A stretch of 64,000 nucleotides of DNA from Turbatrix aceti. Taxonomy: Eukaryota > Nematoda > Chromadorea > Rhabditida > Panagrolaimidae. The notes beneath the pieces were generated by a model. The model made no database searches and was not told the origin of the DNA. It worked only from the letters and a program-made list of their open reading frames with translations. Below, in pieces: positions 19,860-32,200 of the stretch. The DNA lies in NCBI GenBank assembly GCA_963969345.1, contig OZ017769.1, positions 8,435,725 through 8,499,724 on the forward strand. The letters run 5' to 3'. Position numbers and translations under genes: made by a program. Each line of letters opens with the position of its first letter. Positions within the stretch are counted from its first letter, which is position 1.

Positions 19860-20700
19860 TTGACTGAAAGAAATGATGCCTTGCGTATGAGTTTGAGTAT
19901 TTTATAAGTGCGCGCATAAACAAACTCTAGTTTTCGATTACTTTTTTGCTAAAGGCGGGGTTGTTAAACTAAAATTTGAGACTCGAAATTTTTTAGAGCA
20001 ACAAATAAAAAAAATGCAGAAATTCAGTAAAAAGTTGGGAAAGATTTATTGGTCACATTTTTACCATTTCCAGTTAGGACAGAAACAAAACAATGCAAAC
20101 AATAGTGAATTAGACAAAAAGAAGAACGAAGCACGGGAATCCTAATTTCAGCTTCGGGGGAATCTCAATGAAAACGACGGTAGGAGCGAACGAAGAACAT
20201 AAGAAAAGCAAAAAGCAGCACGGAAGACGGCGAAGGAAACCGCATGTCGGCGGGATTCAAGAAACGTGTACAGGTAGTTGTGACAAAAAGTGCAATGAAA
20301 GTGTAGTGCCATAAACAAATTTCCTAACTTGTGTTTATTTTTGAACACCAGCAAATGTAAGGTTTATTTTTTGTTCGGTCGTCAAGCGCAATGACAACAT
20401 GATTTTGAGCAAATAAAGTGCTGCTCTAAACTATAGTTTAGGGCTATTTCACATCACAACCATTGGTTATCTCTAACAAAAAACAAATCTGATCGTTATC
20501 GCATAAATTAGCTATTAGCCAATAATTTCACAAATTCCGGCATAATAAATACAACTTGAGCTTTATCAGCAAACAAAATTAAACAAAAAATGATTGCGAA
20601 AAAACAAATATTAATTATTTGAAGAAAGTGCCGAATGACGTTGTGAAATCCCGAAAGTGGATGCAACAAAAACATTTGCCCTAAAAACAATAACAAAGGT
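19860..20700. other. Intergenic stretch, no gene recognised
   Basis: This holds the upstream region of the receptor gene (TATAAAA near 19900 and a TTTCTTTCAG just before the start on the minus strand, which could be a spliced-leader acceptor). The rest is AT-rich with only short, non-homologous ORFs. Confidence 0.5.
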
Positions 20701-20719
20701 TATTTACTTTACTCAAACT

Positions 20720-21070
20720 ATTGAACTCACGTTTTTGTGTTTTTGGGAATGGAGAAAACTTGCAATATATCGGACATCTTGTTTGATTTAACAAGTGTGA
20801 TCCAATTCTTTCCGATTTCTACTTGGAGTACTTGATCATAGATGCACACCGAACAGTCGAGTTCGGCATGGAAGAGTTCTGAAAAAAGTGCAAATTAAAT
20901 ACATATTTGGATGCTAAATAGGAAAACTTACTGCCATACATGTCCATAAACCGTCTCTCGACGACGGTTCGTTGGAAGGAGCAGAATACGATCGTTCGAA
21001 GACCACCGGCACGACGATTGACGAACGCTCCATGTTTTCGCCGCAACTGACTGCGAATCCCGTTTTACTG
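20720..21070 (-). pseudogene. Decayed inverted copy of the first exons of the surface-protein gene
   Basis: On the minus strand, a start-like GCGGCGAAAACATGGAGCG, a first exon with RFMDMYG followed by GGCAGTAAGTTTTCC, and a second exon beginning after TTTTTTCAG all match the gene at 21437-21843. Indels break the signal-peptide frame, and in-frame stops occur in the second exon (for example CAAGTAG). No later exons are found. The pair is arranged head to head, about 400 bp apart. Confidence 0.75.
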
Positions 21071-21436
21071 TGGAAAAATTGACAACCTGAAAGTTACAGG
21101 CGTTACAAGAAACTGAATGATTTGTAGTTATTTTTGGTCAAAGGAAATTCATCTATGCAAATTTTGTATCAAAGATTTTACAATACAAAAAAGTATTTTT
21201 TGCCAAATCACGATTTCAGTGAAGTTACGTGACAACAGTGACGTTATCTGCATTCAACGTAAAATTATTACCATGTGAATTATGAAAATTACGATACAAA
21301 AATTAGCATAATTTTTTTTCATTTGCCTACAAAAAACTAAAAATCACTCGATTTCTTGTGACGCCGGTGGGCTAGTTGTCTGGTTGTCAATTTTTCCACG
21401 AAAAAGCACAATTCGCGGTCAGTGGCAGCGTAAAAC

Positions 21437-23662
21437 ATGGAGCGTTCGTCAATCGTCGTGCTCGAGGTCTTTGTTGTGCTTGCGGTGTTCTTCTCGTTCC
21501 AACCAACAGTCGTCGAGGGACGGTTTATGGATATGTATGGCAGTAAGTTTTTCATTTTGTCATCCAAAAAAATAGTTTGCATGCATTTTTTTTTAAGAAC
21601 TGTTTCAAGCCGAACTCCTTGACGACTGTTCGGTGTACATTTACGACCGAGTGATCCACGTTGGAACCAGAAAGAATTGGTGTAAACTTCCCAAGTCCAG
21701 TATGAACGCAGATCTTGTTAAAATTTTGGACGAGAACGCCCATGACTTTAATGAAATATATGCGGTAGTGTTTGCGTTATACAAAGACGACGATGGCTAT
21801 GTTTATATGGAAGTTTCTCATACAAAAGGCACAAAGTACAAACGTAAGTTTTATCCATATTTATTTATGCACATACACAGATCACATTATTTTAGTTACC
21901 TTGTTTTCGCAGGATTACTTTGAAGCAAAGGAAGCAAAAAATTATTATCGGGTTGAGAAGGAAAATGAACCGAGGGAAAAAGTTCCACACACGAATTCAG
22001 AATACGGGCGGTACTACGTCGAGTCTTACGCAAAAGGCAAAAATCAACAAAACGAAGATGTACTGGCACAAGCCGAAATCGTGTTCGAAGCTTGCAAGTA
22101 TGGAAAGACAAGCGGACCAGGCATGGCTCAAAGTGTAAACTACTCCTATAAACGAACGACTACTGTTAAGGTAAGAATACATTTGATTAAAATGAATTGG
22201 ATACATAAATGCAATTTAGAAATTGGAAAGTTGCGACTCGAAGGTGGTGATGAAGCAAACTCTGATGAACAGACAGATGACGGTCAAAGTTAATCCACAG
22301 AATCCGAAGGAGTTTATCTGCACTGTGGATGATCAGGAATTCCTTTTTCGTCCTATCAAGCAGTCGATACAGACCGGCGCTGTGGCCTACGATATGATAC
22401 AAAACTTTGATAAATCATGTATGTTATCATAAATCTAAAATGTTTTTTTCAAAACAAAGGATTTTCAGTTCCCGAACGGTATTCAAAACAAATAAGCAAT
22501 TATGCCCCAAATTATGAAGGAGCTCAAAATGAAAATAATGGAATTAAGTTTAACGAAAAATTCTACAATCGTCCAACCATGAATGAGTCGTGTATGTTGT
22601 TTTTTAATCATTTATTCATTTTTGATTATGACAAAAATTTTAGACACCGAACAACCGTTTTGCTTCTACAATGAAAATGAAAAAAAGTACTCGCCACTAT
22701 TCCTCTACTACAAGTATAAAGGTGAGAATCGAACTTTTACGGTGCGCTTTGTCTACGACGAGGGATATTACAATATATTTGATGAAATGGAATACATGGC
22801 CGAATGCGAATTTCCGACTGACGATTTTGTCACCACCGTGGCCGCAGCTCCAAGGGTTGTTTCGTATGCAGAAGAATGGATATTCATTGAAGGTATAATG
22901 AATTTTTCCAAAAAAATGTATTTTATCAATTTCTTTTTAGTATATTTTCTAATCAATAACGCTGAATTTCAATTTTGTATCTACAATTTGAATTTCACGT
23001 ATACAACTCATAAAGCCGATATAAATCTCATCAAGACTTCTGAAATCAACGCCTACGTGCACGTTAAGCAGCGTACAACCACTGCTGCCAACTGTGATTT
23101 TGGTAGTCGTACGGTACGCTGGCTACTTGCTTACTCACAAAAAGGCTCAAAGCACTCCGCAAACGATGCTAATAGTGCAGAACTCATCTCTCTGGACAAC
23201 GATGTTTCGAGTCCTATTTTTCCGTGCAGTCACTGTGGTCCAGATTCCAAGATGTACTGTGACGTCAGTCCCAACGCGAACGAATATCACTCTGCCGTGT
23301 TCATTCTAACCGCCGGCAAGAACAAAACCGATATCACGTATGTCAGAGTCATTCAAAGCAAAGGCTACGAGAAGAGGATTGAGTACCACGATTTCAAGTT
23401 GGACGGAGAGTTCTATTTTCTGCAGAACATGCAAATGAGTAAGTGTGCCAAAAAGGTTTCAAAAATGTATGGTCTTGTTTTAGAATTAGAACTCAAGGAA
23501 ATTCATGCACGACTATATGAGGGATTCCTAAACGCGCCTTTCATTGAAGATAATTCCGAACCCGATGAATTCGAAGAACGTAACTGGCTAGATAGCATGG
23601 GCAATTCTGATTTTGCTTACTGGTGGCTGACCTTGTTTTCTTGCTTTTTGTTGAATATCTGA
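21437..23662 (+). CDS. Secreted, probably GPI-anchored surface protein of unknown family
   Basis: Eight exons join in phase: 21437-21542, 21598-21843, 21896-22170, 22220-22418, 22469-22591, 22644-22892, 22941-23438 and 23484-23662, giving 624 residues. Residues 1-27 form a signal peptide (VVLEVFVVLAVFFSF). The extracellular part has scattered cysteines, a CSHCGPDSKMYC cluster (around residue 480) and N-glycosylation sequons. The C-terminus, NSDFAYWWLTLFSCFLLNI, is a hydrophobic run with no cytoplasmic tail, as in GPI-attachment signals. I do not recognise the family. Introns are 45-55 bp, typical of nematodes. A decayed head-to-head copy of exons 1-2 lies just upstream. Confidence 0.7.
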
Positions 23663-23913
23663 CACACTGGTGTAATGTTGGCTTAACTCTGATAAATATT
23701 TAGAAGCATAAATATACTGATGTTGGCGTGCTCTAATGCAAAACAATATTAGATCAAACACCGATGGCAGCGCCGAATCGCTTTAGTTTTTCATTGCAAA
23801 ACACACAACATGATGCAGCTAAAACTAAGCAATATGATGTAAAGTGATAAGCTTTCTGTGAAATATAGGTGCAACCTTGCTAGTGGATTTGAGATTGTGA
23901 TTTGAGATTTCGG

Positions 23914-25099
23914 GCTCTAGGTCGATTCAGCGTAATGCATTTTTCAGCACAGTGTACTTTTCAGCGGAGCAAAATACAGCGCAACAGACATTTCAGCGGA
24001 GTAAAAATAAGCGGAAGACGAATTCAGCGTAGATTATTTCAGCGTAAGAAAAGTGAGCGTCATTGATAACTGAGCGGATAATAATTGAGCGGGTGTTTTT
24101 TTCAGCGCTAATTTTGAGAACACAATTAGGGGGGGGGGCTGAGTGGTCTCGAAGCGAAATCTCAGATTTTCGTTGCAAGAGTACCGCGTGCGCATTTTTA
24201 TTTTTATTTTTCATTTTAGATCATAAGTTTCGTTGTAGGAGCATCAGAATTTGAATTTTTGACTTTTTGCACCGTTCGATCGTGTTTTCTGGTTTTTTAT
24301 TTTTTTTATCGTTTTTTTCGCTTTTTGTTGCTTTTTTTTCGGTGTTTCGTGATCAATAGGAAGGTGAAGACACGAGAAGGTACCTGCTTTGTACTTTTGA
24401 AATGTCATACACGGGTACTGAATCTGCCAAAAACTAAATAAAAGCTTAACACTTGTTGTAAACCGGATAAAAAAAATATAAATCTGTGACCACGGATTGG
24501 ATAAAATCTATATCCGTGCTTTCCATCGCGTTTCGAAGATAAACTTCGGAAACAAGCATTTTGGAATTTTGGGATAAAGGATGCATCCAGTTTAAACCAA
24601 GTCAGGATTTTATTGTGTTTTTAGTTGATTCGATATACGTGTACAATGTCCAAAAAGCACAAAGCAGGTGCAGTTCATTGTTTGAACCTTCCTATTAATC
24701 ACTAAACAGCGAAGAAAGCAACAAAAAGCGAAAAAAACGGTAAAAAAGATCGAAAAACGAGAAAACACGACCAAAAAGGGATGCAAACAGCCTAAAAAGT
24801 CAAAAAAACAAATTTTTGGTGTTCCCGCAACGAAAATTATTATCAAAAATCAAAAATACCAAAATTATCGCTTTGAGACCGCTCAGTGCGCACGCGCGCC
24901 CTTCCTGTTGATCACTAGTCCGCTGAATTGCTAACTCCGCTGAATTATCACTCCGCTGAAAAGTACAGTTGCGCATAGTTTGGGCCCGCTGAGAGTTGCT
25001 CCGCTGAATTTTCCTTCGCTGTGTTTTTCTTCGCTGAGTTTTGCACTACGCTGAGTTTTTCGTTCCGCTGAAAAATACTCCGCGCAAACAGCCGGCCCC
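23914..25099. mobile_element. 1.19-kb fold-back element with short CAGCGGAG-type repeats at both ends
   Basis: A 10-bp direct repeat GAGATTTCGG flanks the element (23904-23913 and 25100-25109). The left 200 bp is packed with CAGCGGA/CAGCGTA motifs and the right 190 bp with the inverted form TCCGCTGA. Inner arms also pair (around 24150-24440 with 24600-24890). No transposase is encoded. A 9-10 bp duplication is usual for Mutator-like elements, so this is a MULE-like fold-back candidate. It interrupts the last exon of the chemoreceptor gene. Confidence 0.75.
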
Positions 25100-26131
25100 G
25101 AGATTTCGGCTATCGTTGTTGTCTTGCTCCAGAAAAATGCATTGTTTCTTACAATGCTTGACATTCCCACTAGGCACCAAGTAGTACAAATCGTTGTCGT
25201 ATCTAGGATATATGGAGTCCAGAGCAGCATTAAGACAATACCATCTAAATTGGAATAATCGCTCGCATGTGCCTGAATATAAAGAATAACGCAGGAATAC
25301 GCAACTTGCGATGAAACTAAGATGCCTGTATAAATTGAAAGTTTAAGTTCTGCAGTTCGTGTTTTTTGTTTTACTGCATCGACGTAGGGCTGATTGCGCT
25401 GCTGAATGAGTTTGACGATTACCACGGTGTTAATTACGAGATTCAAAAGTGTAAAACCAAATTGATTGTAGACAGTAAATACATCTACCTTGGGGAGTAA
25501 GGTGCATTCTCTCCCAACCAGATGATATCCCTTATACTGCGCGGTAACGTAATAAATATTGCAATACGGTACTACCCAGACGTACAAAAACGGATACAAA
25601 AAGAAAATAACAGTGCAAACATCGGTGTATTTTTCCCAAAATGCAGTATATCGTAGAGGAAAGAATACGGCGGAAAAACGGTTGCACGAGATTAGGAATG
25701 CGTTGAAGGCTTGATTCACGAAAGTGTAGTGCGTCATTGAAAATACAATAGTTGCTATGGTTCCATGACTGTGAATAAAGTTATGATAAGCGATTGCTGA
25801 CTTCATCATTCCTAGGCGGTTTCCAAGCATGTCTGATGTCAGCAACACAAGATCCTAAATTTTTAGATTTATGCATATACATATATGTGGAAATCGACCG
25901 TATTGACAAATGTAAACTTACATTGATCAATCCAATGCACACAAGCCGAAAAAAACCGTATCGAAAGTTTGAATGGTTTTTTGAACGTAAAAATATGAAT
26001 ATGAGCCTTAATTGCATAATAATGGTGGGAATAATGTAAACTAGGGGGCCGAGTACCATAATGGCACCCATGGTAACTTCATACGGTATGGGTTCCTTAT
26101 TTGACGCTCCGGGAATAATAAAATCAATCAT
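24931..26131 (-). CDS. Serpentine chemoreceptor (seven-helix GPCR, Srg/Srv-like), 3' end interrupted
   Basis: Minus-strand exons are 25922-26131 and 25854 downward. The protein has seven hydrophobic segments and the nematode chemoreceptor motif NRFSAVFFPLRYTAFWEKY after the third helix. Receptors of this type are expressed in chemosensory neurons. At 25109 a transposable element begins (23914-25099, 10-bp duplication). As it stands the frame runs into the element and stops at 24931, adding about 56 foreign residues. Skipping the element and one duplication, the frame continues to a stop at 23825, giving 347 residues, a normal receptor length with a short tail. All seven helices precede the insertion, so a chimeric but folded receptor is possible. 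Confidence 0.8.
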
Positions 26132-29100
26132 TGTCGATTTAATGTAGTATTACGTCCTGTCCTGTATGGTAACAATAAAGACAGAGTGCTCCAAAGCCTT
26201 TATAACATCTAGCTTAACAAAATGAACTTCTGCGATTACTATAAATCACAAAATGCACGTATACCAAAAACATAATTCAAGCTGTAAATATTATGTTTGA
26301 GAAACATTATGAAGGGTTTAAAAAACGCATGCTCGTTAATTTTAATTACTCTGTGGACTATTTTTTAAGGTTTGTGATTTTTTTGCACGCAAACAAAACA
26401 ATTATAATTAAAAAAAAATCCAGATCAAGTTAATCATTGTTCGGTGAATCCTGTTGCTATAGAATCTGTTGACATCGACCTCAAAATTAACGTTCTGCAT
26501 TTTATGATAAAAAAGTTACGTTTTGCCCCCACATTGATCACTGATGCAAGTTCCTTTTGTGTCAAGTTTTCACCAAACTGGGGAACCTTCAAAAAATACG
26601 CCGAAAGCGCATTCAGCTATGTGTGACCAACTGGTGTCAGTAGCTTCCCTTTATAACCCAGTAGCAGGCTGCAGGGGTGCTAAAGCACGGCTATCAACAC
26701 ACAGCTCTGAATTTGTAGTCGCCGAAGAGGATGACGCAAGTTTGATGAGCTGACATGAAGCAGGACAGGACAGTGGATGCTGCTGTTGTGTTCTAATCTG
26801 GGTAAAAACAAATCCATACACACACTTTATTTATTTATTTATTTATTTCACCATTACTCAGTGATTAGTTATCATTAGACCAGATGTTAGGAGGCACAAA
26901 TGACGTCCACGTAGGCGTAAATGTCTCGATTCGTTTTGGTCGCGATTTCTTCTTCCCATCGTCGCTGTGCTCTGTTTTTCGTCTTGTTGAACACCGAGTT
27001 GAGCGAATATACACACACACTTGTTTTTGCCTTTTTGCTCGATGAATCACGGAGCTCTTTGAGTAGCCTTGGTGGTCGCTAAATTGGGCAACTTTCCGGA
27101 AGCGAATATCCGCCTTCGAGATTCACAATTTCATGCACGAGGAGAGAGGTTGGTTGCTGTCTCTCTGTCTTTTCTTGAGCACAGAATTAACGAAGAAGAC
27201 AGAAGGATGCGTAGCGTGTGCGACGGTTCTTTGTCACATTTGGGCCCGGGTGAGAAGTAAGCGAGAAGCCGAAGCCGTGCCCTCAGGTGATTGACGGCTG
27301 TCGTTCAGCGTGTTTCGCGGCCGCTGCTGACTCTGACGCTTACATGTGTGTCGGTATCCGAGCTTTTTTGCAGTTCGGAGTAACGCTAGAGGCTACATCT
27401 ACATTTTTTGGCGCTTGAAGAATAAAATGTTTCGCTGTCTTCATTGATTACGTGTTGAGTAATAAATCGTATTTGGCCTTGCTTTGCTTCTTGCAACTCC
27501 CAGAAACCGTTTTCAAGTGATGCCATTTTTGTTCATAAAAAACAAGTTTGATATTCATGAGTGTTTTTGAAACTATGGAAACGCGATCGTTAAACTCAAA
27601 AATCTCTATCGAACTGTCAATTTTTTGTTCCGTTGTTAAGGCTTGTTTTTCTATATTTTTGGATTTTTTTGGCACTTGTCATTTGTTTTTTGGTGTCAGT
27701 TATTTTTTTTACAGTGATTACCCAAATTTTTCTGCATTTTTTATAAGTATTTATTTTAGTTTTTTTTCTTTTACTACTGTTTTTGTTTTTTTTAAACCAT
27801 AATTTTTCGTATACTTGAATTTATGTGAAATTTTTTTTAAGCAAAAAAAAATATTTTTTCAAGTGTTTTTTTGATTTTTAAATAAAAAAAATAAAAAATA
27901 AAAATTCGCTTGCGCTTTTGATTTTCCAATTTTTTCACTTGCTCGGAACAGAAAAAACGCCGGTGACGGGGGTCATAATTAACACGTGCTAGGGCGTCAT
28001 AAAAGTTAATTATGTAAATATCATAATTAACTTTTATTTTTTAAATTTTTTGAATTGTTGAATGTTATGTGCCGTCCAAATTTTATGTTTTAGAAGCAAA
28101 AGTTGGATATCTCAAAAATTTGTGGTACTTTTTGGACTTTTCCGGAAATTTGTGGTACTTTTTTGGATTGTTTTGTTTTTCCAATGATTGAGCAAATTCC
28201 CCCCGTCATTTTATTGATAAAAACTAAATTTGTGCCCCATTGAACAAAAAAATGATATCAGAAGTGTGGGAGTGAAGTAATTGTACGAGAAGACTTCGAA
28301 GACCAGCTCAAGGCGTCTCACGGTGGCCCCAACTCTGCATGCGAGTTTTTACCGGTAAAGAAATCTTGTTTACAGGCAATACTAACGATTCCTTTTATCC
28401 CACCACTTTTTTATATTTTTTTTCTTCTTTCAAAAGCAATTTCTATAATATAACCCCAAGCTAGCTGGTTGTCAGCAAGTTCGGTGCGCAGTAAATATGT
28501 ATCGAGTAGCCATTTGCAAGCTACAGCCTGACTGAGAGTGTTTCATTACCTCGGACTCCTTTCCCTGCGCAGCCAGCCAGGGTGCGCTAATTGGATGATA
28601 AGGACTCCAAAGGGCATCGGTTGGCAGGTTTTGAAACTCTGATTATATATATTTATTATATTTATTTATTTTCTCTCAAGTAAATACTCGTCGGGAATTT
28701 TGAGATTGTTCGTGGCGTCGTATTTGGACAGTGGCGTTGTCCAGAACCCCCGCGTGATGTCATGCTGCGGCCCTTTACGGCCCAACTGTTGCAAACGGCT
28801 AAAATTTGTCATTTGCAAGCAAAAATGCCGTATTGTATACAACAGCCGCCTGTCAAGGCTGTTGTAGATACACCGCGTCAATGAACGGTGTTTTGAGCGT
28901 CGTCTCTGGTCGAGCGTAGATGTTTAGATGTTTGTAAGCCTCTGCAAAGACTTTTTACAGGGCATACATACACAATACTTTTGTGGTCGTTGAACAAGTG
29001 TGTTACGCTTTTGAAATTTTGATTTTGGACTTTTTGGGGTGTTTTACATTCTTTTTTATGTAAAAATGCAGATTTTTAAATTTAAAATTTTGGATGTTTT

Positions 29101-29263
29101 TGCGATTTTTTTTGGTTTGGATTTTAAAATCACCTGTTCACTTGGATTTTTTTCTTTTCAGAACATGCTCATAGCCAAGCATTGCATTCTTTTACCTTCA
29201 CAAAGGTCCAAATTTGCCGTCTAACCTTCTACCTGACCGGTTCCTAGCCTTCCCCCTCCAGCC
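26132..29263. other. Intergenic region, mostly without recognised features
   Basis: Apart from a LINE fragment (26826-27007) I see no conserved coding sequence. Short ORFs at 26444-26753 and 27069-27260 lack homology and start context. From 27,600 the sequence is T-rich. The stretch probably contains promoter and enhancer DNA of the large gene that begins near 29264. Confidence 0.4.
26826..27007 (-). mobile_element. LINE 3'-end fragment, about 180 bp
   Basis: TTTATTTATT repeats followed by TTCACCATTACTCAGTGA match 7909 and 41216 and continue to GAACACCGAGTTGAGCGAA. Near-matching flanks (ATACACACACTT on the left, ATACACACACACTT on the right) look like a target-site duplication. It is a 5'-truncated copy of the same non-LTR element as at 41 kb. 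Confidence 0.7.
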
Positions 29264-32200
29264 ATGGTAGCGGGACGAGCTGCAGTCTTCGCCAAACACA
29301 GACCGTCTGCCAGTCGCGGTAAGAATTTTTTTGGGGGCTCAAGCACGTGTAAATATCGGCACTCTGGGTAAACACTTCTCGGGGACAAAATCAACAAATT
29401 TGACGCCTCTGCCGTTGTTGGGTGTATTTAAAAAGTGCCAATGCCGACCAAACCGGCTCATCTCCTCGGATTTTGTTGCATTTTGACTTCCTCGGAGGAA
29501 CCTACATACACAGGTTCTCAGATAGCCATGCAGCTGATCCGGGCCCATACAGTTCGCCAACGACCGCTGGTAACCCGGAGCTACAACGAGCGAAAAACAA
29601 GTTGTCCAGAACACAACGCCCTGAGGGCTTCTGTGTCTTCTAGCACTGATCCAGGTTTTTTAAAGGGGATGGAAAAATTGTTTGGAGGTTATAAATATAT
29701 TGTAAATATTTTTGACGACGTTTCAGGCCCGACGCAGGCGCGGAAGCCGTCTACGACGCCGTCGGCCGCGGCAACTGCGGCTGCGGCCGGCGGTGGGGGG
29801 CGCAAGGCCCCCCGTCGGCCTCGATCCCTCTTCGGGAGTCACGGTTCACTGGTGCCGGACTTGCAGCACCGGGGAAGTCGACGGTCCGCCGACTTTTCCG
29901 TCGTCGTTCTTGAGGTCAGTTTTCCCCCTTCCCTTCCAGAAAAAATTACTTTTACGCCACAACAAGCAACAAGTTGGTTGCGAGTGAGGCTGTCGGGTCT
30001 CCTTTATATTGGCTCAATCGAGCACACGCAGAAGCGAGGAATTTTATTCGGACCACTGCAATCCCACTTTTTATTAACCACAACCTTGGCATCTTTCTTC
30101 TATCTTTTTTTTCATTCTTTCTTGGAGTCCAATATTATTAAAAAAAAAATATAACCGCGGGCGGTGGCGGTGGCGGCGACGACGCTGGCAGGATGTCATC
30201 GTGCCCTGGCAGCACACCAGCCTTACTTTGGGAGGGAGTTGTTGTGCATTGTTGTCGTCGACTGGCCTCGGGGCCCTCGAGAGAAAGATGAGGACCCTTC
30301 CTTCCTGTCGTTATGCAAATGATGATTTTTTCCAGGCCGCCAGACAACAAGCAAGTGCCGTAGCCGCCGACCATCACCGCAGCAGTCACAGTCATCATCT
30401 ACTAGCAGCACCGACGTCGTCGACGACGACCGTGCTGGGCCGCGGCAAAAATCATTCCCATCCTCCACCCGATCGCAGCGATTCCCGACGCCTCCATCGG
30501 CAGCCGTCTATCGAGGAAGTTGCCGAATCCGTCGAAGGCACGCCGACTTCGTCGTCGTCGACTCTGGCTTCACCGCCTCGCAGCAACAGTCGCAGGAGGT
30601 GGGTTACGGCATTTTTTTGGGGGGAGGGCAAAAATTGTGTCTTCAGAAGTTTTCGGTGGCATTTAAAAATAATTTTTGCAATTTATGTATTGAACCGTAA
30701 AAATATTAGAACGAAAAGTTTTGTCTTAGTTTTTCGCCAGCTGCAGACTGTAGTCTGCCGCTTTCGATGACGACTAGCGCTTTATTAAATAATTTTTAAT
30801 GTTAGCATAAAAATTAGATTTTTTCGTAACGAAATTCAACACTTTAGGTCAACTGACCTGATGACCTAAATTTTTTGTCAGTCGAAACTCGCGAAACCCA
30901 ACGCTTACAATAAACAAAACCTAGTGTGGCCATGGTTTTTATCGTAGAATTACGTCTTCCGGCTTTCCGCCAATTTTGTATGTACCTTGAAATTTTTTTA
31001 TTGCTTTTTGTTATATTTATTCTTTTTTTTGGTTTTGTCGGCATTAATCGTAAAACTTTTTTTTAAATTTATTCTTTCCTGAACAAAAGATTTTGTCAAT
31101 TTGAGCTTTTTTCTGTCAATAAATTTATAATATTTATTTTTACCTTTCGAACAGGTGATTAAAAAATTTCACCTGTTATACTATTTACCTGATGGATGGG
31201 GTCTTGGCTTTTCTAAGCTGTGCGAGTTTTGGTAAAGTTGGGCAGAGACGCTGTTTGATGGTTGTTTGCTGTATGCTTTGTGCAGAAATTTATGGGGTTT
31301 TGTGTATGAAAGTTGGCCTAAAAATACGCCAAATGAAAAATTTAATTTTTTTTTAGTTTTGTGTTGCGTTACTGTATTTTTTGAATGTGTAGATTTTTTT
31401 ATAGATAATATCGCTGTATTTTAGGATTTTTCAAATTTTATAAACAACAAAAATTTGTTTTACCTGTTTTGATCAAAAATTGTTTACTCACCTGTTTATT
31501 TTCAAAAATTTGGAATGTTTTGGCATTTTTTAAAATTTTTTACGTTTTTCTGTTGTTTTTTTTCACGAATGCCTTTCCAAGAGCCCAGACTGGAGTTCTG
31601 CGCAACGACTGGTAATCAATTTTCCGCGATGTGAAGCGCGAAATTTATCAATGGCAATGTGTGATACTTTTTTTTCTATTTACAATTTTTTTGGCCCACA
31701 ACGAACAAGTCAGCGCAGAGAACAATCAAAGAGAGAGAGAAAAAAAAGTGCCACTTGCGCCGCCAAAGAGACTTCTCCCAATTACGACTGCTCTTCGCCA
31801 TGTCACAGCGGTCTGATGGCTCAAAAAAAAGCCACGGCCACGGCCGTCATGGCAGTCATGATGATCCCCTTTCCCCCCATCCATGGTCTGGAAACACAAA
31901 TGCCGGGAGGAATGGTGTAATCTCGGTTGACACTGGTTATGCTTTTTCGTGGCGACCAAGATTACGGGTTGTGTCGTCGTCGACGACATCGCTGCTCCCT
32001 GCCGGCGGCCGCGGCCGCGGTTGCGGCAGCAAAGAGGACGCCGAAGGAGACGGAGACGGAGACTGCGACTGCGACGCTGGCAGCGGTCGTAGTCGTGCGA
32101 CATTTGACTCTCCTCTGGAGGAGGAAGGCGAGATGTACCTCGCTCCCCCCAACGAAGCCTACTACGCCGACCGATGGCAGCGGCCGAGGCAGAGTTTCAT

